Shown in pieces: positions 14,034 through 20,189 of a stretch of DNA of 20,271 nt. The stretch is from an uncultured Peptococcaceae bacterium (lineage in GTDB: Bacteria > Bacillota > Peptococcia > Peptococcales > Peptococcaceae). The DNA lies in the NCBI GenBank assembly GCA_910585405.1, contig CAJUDO010000041.1, positions 1,542 through 21,812 of the forward strand, written 5' to 3'. The translations under genes were made by a program, and so were the position numbers. Below the pieces are notes generated by a model that ran no database searches, was not told where the DNA came from, and saw nothing but the letters and a program-made list of their open reading frames with translations. Positions within the stretch are counted from its first letter, which is position 1, and every line of letters begins with the position of its first letter.

Positions 14034-15254
14034 TTATTTTCCTGAAATCGTCACTTGAATCTCCGCTCCCTGTGGCAGCCCTTCGCAATCTCGAGCTATA
14101 CAGAAAAAGCCGTCTGTTCCCGCAAGCGCAGCAATCAAACCTGACTTGCCCCTCACCGGGTGCGCAATCAACTGACCGTCTGTCCGTTCCAGTTTCACAC
14201 ACTGATACTGTGCCCGTCCATGGTTGGCACTGACACTCTCGGCAAGCCTCGCCGTCACCGTATAGTTTTCCGTCTTGCATCCGCTAAGCCTGTCTAATAA
14301 AGGCAACACAAAAAGCTTTGTGATAAAATAAGCGGCCACTGGATGCCCCGGTAAACCCACCAACGGCTTCACACCCACTTTTCCCAAAATGGTAGGCTTC
14401 CCTGGTTTGATTGCAATTCCATGCAGCAATAACTCTCCCAGCGATTCTATAATTCTGCAGGCAGCATCTTTGACCCCTACACTGCTGCCGCCAGACAATA
14501 AGACTGCATCACATTCCGCCAATGCTGCTTTTACCGTTCTTGCTAGCAACACTTCGTCGTCCTGCACAATACCATAAAATCTCACATCGGCGCCAAACGC
14601 AGACAACATAGCGGACAGCATGGGACCATTCACATCTCGAATCTGTCCCGGACCTGGTTTCTCATCCGGCGGCACCAGTTCGTCGCCAGTAGACAAAATC
14701 CCCACAGTTAATTTTCGCACCACCGGCACCTGCACGCGCCCAATTGCAGCCAAAGCACCTATGTCCTGCACACGCAAAACACGGCCCTTTTTCAGAATCG
14801 TTTTGCCGGGAAACACATCGTCCCCTTTAAAAATCATATTCTGACCTGGAGCCGCAGCCTTTGAAACAGCAATCAAACCATCGCCGTAGTCCTCTATATA
14901 TTCAACCATGACCACACTGTCAGCTCCCTGGGGAATCGCACCGCCTGTAGGCACCGCACAACAGCAGCCCTGCTGCAACTCCATCTTTGCTCCCTGTCCC
15001 ATCAAAACCTCTCCGCGCAATTCCAGCACTGCCGGAATTGCATCCGTACAGCCAAAAGTATCTTCTGCCCGCACAGCATAGCCGTCCACCGTGGAACGAT
15101 CAAAATCCGGCACATATTCTGCAGCAATCACATCGTCAGCTAATACTCTGCCTATCGCTGCTGATAGTTCTACATTCTCCACACGATCCGTTAACGGCAC
15201 AAAGACTGTTTCTATCAATGCCAGCACTTCTTCCGGCGTCTTCACAGTTAACAT
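14034..15254 (-). CDS. moeA: Molybdopterin molybdenumtransferase MoeA (stand-alone copy)
   Basis: 406 residues, normal MoeA length. Motifs are STVDGYAV (Asp57), STGDE (188-192), SGGSSVGVKD (254-263), KPGKP (283-287) and LPGHP (301-305), followed by the C-terminal beta-barrel. It catalyses metal insertion into the activated pterin dithiolene. A GGAGG site lies six bases before the ATG, and the gene starts one base after the stop of the regulator gene. It is a clear paralogue of the fused MoeA directly downstream. In several prokaryotes two MoeA proteins are thought to divide molybdenum and tungsten or different client enzymes; which metal this one handles cannot be read from the sequence. Confidence 0.94.
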   Translation of the reverse strand: MLTVKTPEEVLALIETVFVPLTDRVENVELSAAIGRVLADDVIAAEYVPDFDRSTVDGYAVRAEDTFGCTDAIPAVLELRGEVLMGQGAKMELQQGCCCAVPTGGAIPQGADSVVMVEYIEDYGDGLIAVSKAAAPGQNMIFKGDDVFPGKTILKKGRVLRVQDIGALAAIGRVQVPVVRKLTVGILSTGDELVPPDEKPGPGQIRDVNGPMLSAMLSAFGADVRFYGIVQDDEVLLARTVKAALAECDAVLLSGGSSVGVKDAACRIIESLGELLLHGIAIKPGKPTILGKVGVKPLVGLPGHPVAAYFITKLFVLPLLDRLSGCKTENYTVTARLAESVSANHGRAQYQCVKLERTDGQLIAHPVRGKSGLIAALAGTDGFFCIARDCEGLPQGAEIQVTISGK

Positions 15255-15255
15255 T

Positions 15256-16188
15256 TTATACCTCCATAATAATTCGCCCTAAATCTCTATAATCATTACC
15301 GGAAAAACCAGCCAATTCCCGCCGAAATGCCGGCTGCTGCAACAATTCTATCAACTTTTGCACAGGTTCCCGTTCCAGCTCTGATTTTTTAAATACCAAA
15401 TCAAACCGTTCTTCCATCAACGGAATAAAATCAATGCCGTCTATTTGACGGGAAACGCGCTCTGTACCAATGGCCAAATCCGCTTCTCCGTCAGCAATCG
15501 CCGCAGCTACCGTCAAATGTGACCGCATGATGCGCTCATAGCCTTTGAGCGCCTCCGCGGCAAATCCCAGCCGCTTCATTTGCAAATCCAGCAAAATTCT
15601 AGAACTGGAACCTACACGTCGATTTAAGATCGAAATATCTGTCCGTCCCAGGTCTTCCCAACCTTTAATCCCCTTCGGATTGCCCTTCTGCACATAAAAG
15701 CCCTGCATCCTGTAAGATATATTCAGCAATATCGCCGGAATACCTGGCATCAGTTTTTGCACAAAGCCTACATTGTATGTTTCCCCATCAAACAGATGAC
15801 AAGCTGCCATGTCCACCTTATCCTGATACAGCGCCAACAGGCCCTCAAACCCTGACAAATAGGTACGACCTGAGCAGATCCCTTCCTGCTGCAAATAATT
15901 GGCGATAATATCCAACACCACATCTTGTCCAGATAATATCAAATCCGGCGCATGTTCTTCCGGCACCAGAAGTGTTGAATGGGTATCAATTCGCCGAATA
16001 GGCTGGGTAGAATTTTCATGACGAGAGCGCGCAATATAAGCATCCACATCATCTTGGGTAAACCGTACCTTCCGTCCCACTTTATATGAATGGATTTCAC
16101 CTCTGCGAATCAATTCATAAATCGTAGATTTGCTCACATGCAGAATCTCTGCGACTTCTTGCGTCGACAGTGATTTATTCTGCGCCAT
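15256..16188 (-). CDS. Helix-turn-helix regulator with oxyanion/substrate-binding-like domain
   Basis: 310 residues from the ATG at 16188, which has GAGGGG six bases upstream; GTG and ATG codons further upstream are too close to or ahead of that site. Residues about 8-55 form an excisionase/MerR-like helix-turn-helix (STQEVAEILHVSKSTIYELI, then GRKVRFTQDDVDAYI). Residues about 80-310 form a COG1910-type periplasmic-binding-like domain, with ACHLFDGETYNVGF, VQKGNPKGI and NRRVGSSSRI. The motifs match those of the fused domain in the second MoeA. Such one-component proteins are likely metal-oxyanion or cofactor sensors. It is the first gene of the cofactor operon and faces a divergent control region shared with AOR, so it is the best candidate regulator of both. 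Ligand and mode of action are inference. Confidence 0.85.
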   Translation of the reverse strand: MAQNKSLSTQEVAEILHVSKSTIYELIRRGEIHSYKVGRKVRFTQDDVDAYIARSRHENSTQPIRRIDTHSTLLVPEEHAPDLILSGQDVVLDIIANYLQQEGICSGRTYLSGFEGLLALYQDKVDMAACHLFDGETYNVGFVQKLMPGIPAILLNISYRMQGFYVQKGNPKGIKGWEDLGRTDISILNRRVGSSSRILLDLQMKRLGFAAEALKGYERIMRSHLTVAAAIADGEADLAIGTERVSRQIDGIDFIPLMEERFDLVFKKSELEREPVQKLIELLQQPAFRRELAGFSGNDYRDLGRIIMEV

Positions 16189-16257
16189 AATCATCCCCTC
16201 TTTCACGCACAGCTATATTGACTATCATGATTTTTAAGCGTCATACGTTTTGAATTC

Positions 16258-16287
16258 ATTATACACTGTTTGCACTCACGCCTACAA
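16258..16287 (-). promoter_or_regulatory. Promoter of the regulator-moeA-moaAC operon
   Basis: On the minus strand: TTGTAG (16282-16287), an 18-bp spacer and TATAAT (16258-16263, within TGTATAATG). The predicted start is near 16251, giving a leader of about 60 bases. Confidence 0.5.
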
Positions 16288-16314
16288 GGTCAAAAAAGTA
16301 GGATTAAATCCAGT

Positions 16315-16423
16315 TTCATATCATTTCGTATTATTTCGCACAAAATGTAATTTTGCAAATTGCCCTGTCAATAAATATGAACTGACCAGTTCATATCATT
16401 TCGTACAATTTCGCACGAAAATG
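16315..16423. repeat. Two long direct repeats in the divergent control region
   Basis: Copy 1 (16315-16347) and copy 2 (16390-16423) share TTCATATCATTTCGTA and then ATTTCGCAC and AAAATG, with only a few differences. The copies are 75 bp apart, near seven helical turns. Within each, ATTTCGTA and ATTTCGCA form a 10-bp-phased tandem. Copy 2 also contains the dyad TTTCG-CA-CGAAA (16409-16420). Copy 1 lies upstream of the minus-strand -35 box and copy 2 about 12 bp upstream of the plus-strand -35 box, as expected for a shared regulator binding region. Confidence 0.65.
16375..16396. promoter_or_regulatory. Palindromic operator candidate
   Basis: Perfect 10-bp arms, ATATGAACTG (16375-16384) and CAGTTCATAT (16387-16396), separated by two bases. 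It lies between the two divergent promoters and overlaps the beginning of direct-repeat copy 2. Its size and symmetry fit a dimeric helix-turn-helix protein. Assignment to the HTH-binding-domain regulator encoded next door is inference. Confidence 0.6.
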
Positions 16424-16434
16424 AACTCGCAGCC

Positions 16435-16463
16435 TTGTTTCTCTCCACCTCCCTCTCTATAAT
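16435..16463 (+). promoter_or_regulatory. Promoter of the AOR gene
   Basis: TTGTTT (16435-16440), a 17-bp spacer and a perfect TATAAT (16458-16463). The start is predicted near 16470, giving a long leader of about 220 bases. A second weaker -10-like TATAGT at 16614-16619 lacks a good -35. Confidence 0.6.
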
Positions 16464-16465
16464 AA

Positions 16466-16489
16466 AAATATAGTGAAATAACTATATTT
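16466..16489. promoter_or_regulatory. Inverted repeat over the AOR transcription start
   Basis: Arms AAATATAGT (16466-16474) and ACTATATTT (16481-16489) are perfect with a six-base spacer. The TATA-rich half-sites with six-base spacing recall ModE-type operators, but no ModE gene is seen in the window. Position over the predicted start would suit repression. Confidence 0.45.
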
Positions 16490-16517
16490 AAGAACAATTT
16501 CTAATTCAATCAAAATA

Positions 16518-16641
16518 ACCTGTTTTTTAAGACGGCAGGAAAATCCATTACTCTTAGCAACGTCTGGCAATGGTTACCTAAATGTATAGAAGGTATTAAG
16601 ATACAGGTCATTCTATAGTATAAACGGCTTGTACCTTTTTT
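16518..16641 (+). ncRNA. Candidate structured leader RNA (riboswitch-like) upstream of AOR
   Basis: Complementary segments in the predicted leader can form a junction: ACCTGT (16518-16523) with ACAGGT (16603-16608), TTAA (16527-16530) with TTAA (16596-16599), GACG (16531-16534) with CGTC (16561-16564), and TACCT (16575-16579) with AGGTA (16591-16595). CCATT (16545-16549) can also pair with AATGG (16569-16573) as a pseudoknot. AAGGTA (16590-16595) has an alternative partner, TACCTT (16632-16637), that runs into six T (16636-16641), as in a switchable terminator. All stems are short and the region is AT-rich, so this is a hypothesis. I cannot match it to the known Moco RNA motif from memory. 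Confidence 0.35.
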
Positions 16642-16693
16642 CTTCATTCATTTCTACTTAACAAAACAGAATAATCAATTTGGAGGTATTTTT

Positions 16694-18511
16694 ATGGCAA
16701 ACGCATACTATGAAAAAATCGCCAGAATCAATCTCACCACTGGCGAAATCAAAGTTGAAAAACTTGATCTTGATTTGGCACGCAAATTTATCGGTGGTCG
16801 CGGACTGGGCACAAAAATGCTTTATGATGAGGGCGTTGCTACCGTTGACCCACTCTCTCCAGAAAACAAACTGATTTATATCACCGGTCCTATGACTGGT
16901 GCAGCTGCACCATCCACAGGACGCTATATGGTGGTAACAAAATCCCCGCTCACTGGCATGATCGCCTGCTCTAACTCCGGCGGGATTTGGGGGGCAAAAC
17001 TGAAATATGCCGGTTGGGACGCCATTATCGTTGAAGGTCAGGCTCCTGAATGGACTTACATCAGCATTGATGACGATAAAATCGAACTGCTGGATGCAAG
17101 AGAATATTTAGGTATGCTCAGTGAAGCTACCGACGTCACCTTAAAAGAAAAACATGGCTCTGATGCATCTGTTCTTAACATCGGTCCCGCTGGTGAAAAA
17201 CAGGTTTTGATGGCCGCTATCATGAACGATAAAGACCGCGCTGCTGGCCGTTCAGGTGTAGGCGCTGTTATGGGCTCCAAAAAATTAAAAGCGATTGTTG
17301 TAAAATGCAGCCGTAAAACATTAGACGTAATTGCTGATGAAGAAGCACTCAAAGAGGCAACGAAAAAAGCGCTAACTGTATTACGCGAAAACCCTGTTAC
17401 CTCCTCCGGTTTACGTCAGCTTGGCACTGCCATCTTAGTAAATATCGTTAACAACGTTGGTTCTCTGCCTACAAAAAACTGGCAGGAATCCTATTATGAA
17501 CAGGCGGAAGATATTTCCGGTGAAACCTTGGCAGAAAAATATCTGGTAAAAGCTGGCGCCTGCCATCGTTGCCCCATCGCTTGCGCCCGTGTGATTGATG
17601 TCAACGGTCGTGTAACCGGTGGTCCTGAATACGAACCACTGTGGGCTTACGGCGCAAACTGCGGCAATAATGATCTGAATATCATTGATGAATGTAACAT
17701 GCTCTGCAATGAATACGGTCTGGATGCCATTTCCGTACCCTGCACCATCGCTGCCGCCATGGAACTTTATCAGCGCGGCGCCATCAAAGAAGAAGACTGC
17801 GCTGGCGTACCACTGGAATGGGGCAGCACCAAAGCTCTGGTAGAATGGACCAAACGTATCGGCAGTCCAGAAACCGAATTGGATTGGTTGATGAGTTCCG
17901 GCTCTGCCCGTCTGTGTGAACATTATGGAATGCCTGAAGTATCCATGAGCGTAAAGAAACAGGAAATGCCCGCTTACGATGCCCGTGGTATTCAGGGAAT
18001 TGGAATTACTTACGCAACCTCCAACCGCGGCGGTTGCCATGTTCGCGGCTATATGATCTCTCCAGAAGTTTTAGGGCTGCCGCAGCAGTTAGACCGTACT
18101 GTCCCTGACGACAAAGCAGCTTGGGCTAAAACCTTCCAGGATTTAACCGCTGTCATTGATTCCATGGGACACTGCCTGTTTACATCCTTCGCTATGGGCG
18201 CGCAGGAATACACAGATTTGCTCAATGCAGCCACCGGTACCCATTACACCGCTGAAGAAGTATTAGAAATCGGCGACCGCATCTACAATATTGAGCGTAT
18301 GTTTAATAAGGCAGCTGGTATGAAACCGGAAGACGACCGCTTACCAAAACGTTTATTGCAGGAACCTATCGTGAACGGTCCATCCAAAGGCATGGTTTCC
18401 CAGTTGCCATTGACCTTACCGCAATACTACGAAGCGCGGGGCTGGGTCGATGCATTCCCAATGGATGAAACTTTGAAAAAACTTGGTCTTGACGAATGTA
18501 TTGGTAAATAA
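16694..18511 (+). CDS. aor: Tungsten-containing aldehyde:ferredoxin oxidoreductase
   Basis: 605 residues, about the length of the Pyrococcus furiosus enzyme. It begins with the family N-terminus (ARINLTTGEI, then KFIGGRGLGTKML) and has TGPMTGAAAPSTGR and MNDKDRAAGRSGVGAVMGSK typical of AOR domain 1. The [4Fe-4S] ligands are Cys290, Cys293, Cys297 and Cys494. The two pterin-contact motifs of the form DxxGL(C/D) read NEYGLD (339-344) and DSMGHC (489-494), each with one deviation. Family members oxidise aldehydes to acids with ferredoxin, or reduce acids, using a bis-pterin tungsten cofactor in the cytoplasm. A GGAGG site lies seven bases before the ATG. The gene faces the cofactor operon and is followed by a strong terminator. 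AOR family is certain; the physiological substrate is not known. Confidence 0.95.
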   Translation: MANAYYEKIARINLTTGEIKVEKLDLDLARKFIGGRGLGTKMLYDEGVATVDPLSPENKLIYITGPMTGAAAPSTGRYMVVTKSPLTGMIACSNSGGIWGAKLKYAGWDAIIVEGQAPEWTYISIDDDKIELLDAREYLGMLSEATDVTLKEKHGSDASVLNIGPAGEKQVLMAAIMNDKDRAAGRSGVGAVMGSKKLKAIVVKCSRKTLDVIADEEALKEATKKALTVLRENPVTSSGLRQLGTAILVNIVNNVGSLPTKNWQESYYEQAEDISGETLAEKYLVKAGACHRCPIACARVIDVNGRVTGGPEYEPLWAYGANCGNNDLNIIDECNMLCNEYGLDAISVPCTIAAAMELYQRGAIKEEDCAGVPLEWGSTKALVEWTKRIGSPETELDWLMSSGSARLCEHYGMPEVSMSVKKQEMPAYDARGIQGIGITYATSNRGGCHVRGYMISPEVLGLPQQLDRTVPDDKAAWAKTFQDLTAVIDSMGHCLFTSFAMGAQEYTDLLNAATGTHYTAEEVLEIGDRIYNIERMFNKAAGMKPEDDRLPKRLLQEPIVNGPSKGMVSQLPLTLPQYYEARGWVDAFPMDETLKKLGLDECIGK

Positions 18512-18519
18512 GTATACTG

Positions 18520-18551
18520 AAAAAGGGTGGAGATTGTTTCCACCCTTTTTT
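18520..18551 (+). terminator. Strong terminator between aor and moaD
   Basis: AAAAAGGGTGG (18520-18530) pairs with CCACCCTTTTT (18540-18550), with one more inner A-T pair and a seven-base loop, followed by T. It starts eight bases after the aor stop. Only 36 bases separate it from the moaD ATG and I see no promoter there, so moaD and the next gene may depend on read-through. Confidence 0.85.
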
Positions 18552-18587
18552 GTCACAATTCTTTTATATCAACAGAGGTGAGTCACT

Positions 18588-18809
18588 ATGATTGAAGTTC
18601 GCTTGTTCGCTACTCTGCGCCAGGGACGGGAAAAGATTATCATGCTGGAAAGCGAACCCGTTTCCACTGTCAGCGATATCCTGCGCAAACTGGATATTCC
18701 CGCAGAAGAAGTTTCCATCTTGTTGGTAAATGGTTTTCACAAAAAAACAGAAACACCTGTCCAAGACGGAGACATTGTAGCGTTATTTCCTCCGGTGGGA
18801 GGTGGCTGA
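18588..18809 (+). CDS. moaD: Molybdopterin synthase sulfur carrier subunit, MoaD family
   Basis: 73-residue beta-grasp protein: EVRLFATLRQGREK at the start, LLVNG in the middle (VSILLVNGFHKK), DGDIVALFPPV near the end and a C-terminal Gly-Gly-Gly. The terminal glycine is adenylylated and thiocarboxylated by the activating enzyme encoded next, and the sulfur is then transferred by MoaE to the pterin precursor. AGAGGTGAG precedes the ATG. Its stop overlaps the next gene's ribosome site region, so the two are coupled. The position directly after aor suggests dedication to tungstopterin supply. ThiS-like carriers are the alternative, but the AOR context favours MoaD. Confidence 0.88.
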   Translation: MIEVRLFATLRQGREKIIMLESEPVSTVSDILRKLDIPAEEVSILLVNGFHKKTETPVQDGDIVALFPPVGGG

Positions 18810-18810
18810 T

Positions 18811-19485
18811 GTGGAAAATCGTTATCTCAGAAACATCCCGGCTTTATCTGAACAGGAATGTCTGCTGCTGCAGAACAAACGGGTAGCGGTAGTAGGGTGC
18901 GGCGGAATCGGTGGTTATCTAATTGAATTGCTAAGCCGTCTCGGCGTCGGCTACATAAAGGCCATCGACCCTGATGTATTTGACGAGAGCAACCTCAACC
19001 GACAGCTGCTACTGGAACAGTCTCTGATTGGTTATCCCAAGGCCAAGGCAGCCCAAGAACGCGTACAGCGTATCAATCCCCATATAAAAGTTGAGCCGAT
19101 TATTGCTGCCCTAGATGCCAATAACGCATCTACACTGATAGCTGACTGTGATTTGGCTCTGGACGGTTTGGACAGTATTCCTGCACGGCGCATTTTGGCC
19201 GCAGCTTGTACAGAAACCCATATTCCTTATGTTTATGGTGCAATTTCCGGTTGGGTTGCACAAGCTGCTGTCTCCATGCCCGGCGATAATTTTTTGGATG
19301 CGCTTTATCCACCGGATGTCACCATCCGCGATAAAAGTGTGCTAAGCTTTACACCTGCATTCTGCGCTTCTATGCAAGTCGCCTTAGGTGTGAAATTGCT
19401 GACAGGTCGCCCTATAAAATCAGGTGTCTTATACTATTGCGACCTGCTCAATCAGGAATTTGAAACCATCCCGCTAACAGTCTAA
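18811..19485 (+). CDS. MoeB/HesA/ThiF-family MoaD-activating enzyme, short form
   Basis: 224 residues from the GTG at 18811, with GGGAGG eight bases upstream; the in-frame GTG at 18802 is inside that site. The Rossmann nucleotide motif is VVGCGGIGG (27-35), with Asp53 and the NLNRQ motif (61-65), then DLALDGLDSIPARR. It adenylylates the C-terminal glycine of MoaD. Compared with E. coli MoeB it lacks both CxxC zinc motifs and has no rhodanese domain, as in short HesA-like members. FTPAFCASMQV occupies the region around the usual TP-ASxQ segment. It immediately follows moaD, which fits a MoaD-specific activator. Whether to call it MoeB, HesA or ThiF is a naming issue; the E1-like fold is certain. 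Confidence 0.88.
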   Translation: MENRYLRNIPALSEQECLLLQNKRVAVVGCGGIGGYLIELLSRLGVGYIKAIDPDVFDESNLNRQLLLEQSLIGYPKAKAAQERVQRINPHIKVEPIIAALDANNASTLIADCDLALDGLDSIPARRILAAACTETHIPYVYGAISGWVAQAAVSMPGDNFLDALYPPDVTIRDKSVLSFTPAFCASMQVALGVKLLTGRPIKSGVLYYCDLLNQEFETIPLTV

Positions 19486-19571
19486 AAAATTTTTCAGCAT
19501 CTTCTTTCACAGTAATTAGGGCAATATAGCTATAAGCATATCAAAGCACTTGAGCAGTTACCACAGCCTAT

Positions 19572-19612
19572 AAAAAAACTGCTTCTTTAAATAAGTAAAG
19601 GAGCAGTTTTTT
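19572..19612 (+). terminator. Terminator after the moaD-hesA-like pair
   Basis: AAAAAACTGCTTCTTTA (19573-19589) pairs with TAAAGGAGCAGTTTTTT (19596-19612) with one or two imperfect pairs and a six-base loop. A-rich and T-rich flanks make it usable in both directions. The stretch 19486-19571 before it shows no gene or other structure to me. Confidence 0.8.
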
Positions 19613-19708
19613 ACTTTCCGGCAATACTAAATTTATTGATGCTACAAAAACCCTTTTTTTTCAGGAATAAATATTTGACAGATAAAGTTTAATCAATAAC
19701 TCCATCAA

Positions 19709-19741
19709 AAATATCCTCTTTTGCTAAAAAAGAGGATATTT
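19709..19741 (-). terminator. Terminator of the CopZ-like gene
   Basis: Arms AAATATCCTCTTTT (19709-19722) and AAAAGAGGATATTT (19728-19741) are perfect with a five-base loop. Reading on the minus strand, ATTTTTG closes the stem, 37 bases after the copZ stop. Confidence 0.75.
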
Positions 19742-19777
19742 GTATGTACAAAAGCCAATCTTTTGCATAAACAGATA

Positions 19778-19984
19778 CTATTTTATCGTTAACACCGTAT
19801 AGCCAGCTTTTTGCACGGCACGAATCAAATCTACTTCGCTGACAGCACTACTGCATTCTACGGTAGCAGTTTTGGCGGCAGCATTTACACGGGCTGTCAC
19901 ACCATCCAATGCATTGAGCGCTGTTTCGACACGGGTTGTGCAATGAGGACAGGTCATGCCGCCAATCTGAATGGTTTTAGTCAT
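19778..19984 (-). CDS. copZ: Heavy-metal-associated (CopZ-like) metallochaperone
   Basis: 68 residues forming a single HMA domain: TIQIGGMTCPHCTTRVETAL with the metal-binding pair Cys12 and Cys15, then GVTARVNAAAKTATVEC and DLIRAVQKAGYTV. Such proteins carry Cu(I) or a similar soft metal in the cytoplasm to a P-type ATPase or a repressor. The ATG at 19984 is nine bases after AGGAG; an upstream TTG directly abuts that site. It is monocistronic, with its own promoter and terminator. No CopA or CopY is in the window, so the metal is not established. Confidence 0.88.
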   Translation of the reverse strand: MTKTIQIGGMTCPHCTTRVETALNALDGVTARVNAAAKTATVECSSAVSEVDLIRAVQKAGYTVLTIK

Positions 19985-20054
19985 AAAAATCAACTCCTTT
20001 TGTGTTTGTTTGCACTAAAACTGAATTCTGTATCTTATCCCAATCTTTTTCTTT

Positions 20055-20083
20055 ATTATAATGATTTTATCCATCTTCCACAA
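20055..20083 (-). promoter_or_regulatory. Promoter of the CopZ-like gene
   Basis: On the minus strand: TTGTGG (20078-20083), a 17-bp spacer and a perfect TATAAT (20055-20060). The leader is about 60 bases. I see no clear metal-responsive operator dyad. Confidence 0.55.
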
Positions 20084-20125
20084 CAAAAACTGCACAAGTA
20101 TACAGAGAAGTTTTTCTTAGAGGTC

Positions 20126-20154
20126 TTTCCAATTTGGCAATCTTCATGTACAAT
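20126..20154 (+). promoter_or_regulatory. Promoter of the ThiC-family gene
   Basis: TTTCCA (20126-20131), a 17-bp spacer and TACAAT (20149-20154). The start would be near 20161, so only about 30 bases precede the GTG. This leaves no room for a TPP or cobalamin riboswitch downstream of this promoter. Confidence 0.45.
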
Positions 20155-20189
20155 AAAGATTATGACATCACCAATAGGAGGAAAATACC

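Noticed and set aside
14020..14280. N-terminal extension of the fused MoeA by 87 codons
   Set aside because: The extension overlaps the end of the upstream moeA in another frame, has low-complexity Cys/Arg-rich content unlike MoeA, and the ATG at 14019 has its own ribosome site and matches the normal MoeA start.
14034..15254. The two moeA genes as halves of one broken gene
   Set aside because: Each contains a full set of MoeA motifs and its own start and ribosome site, so they are paralogues, not fragments.
17435..18040. 201-codon open frame on the minus strand inside aor
   Set aside because: It is antisense to a highly conserved part of AOR including the cluster cysteines; its openness follows from the codon usage of aor.
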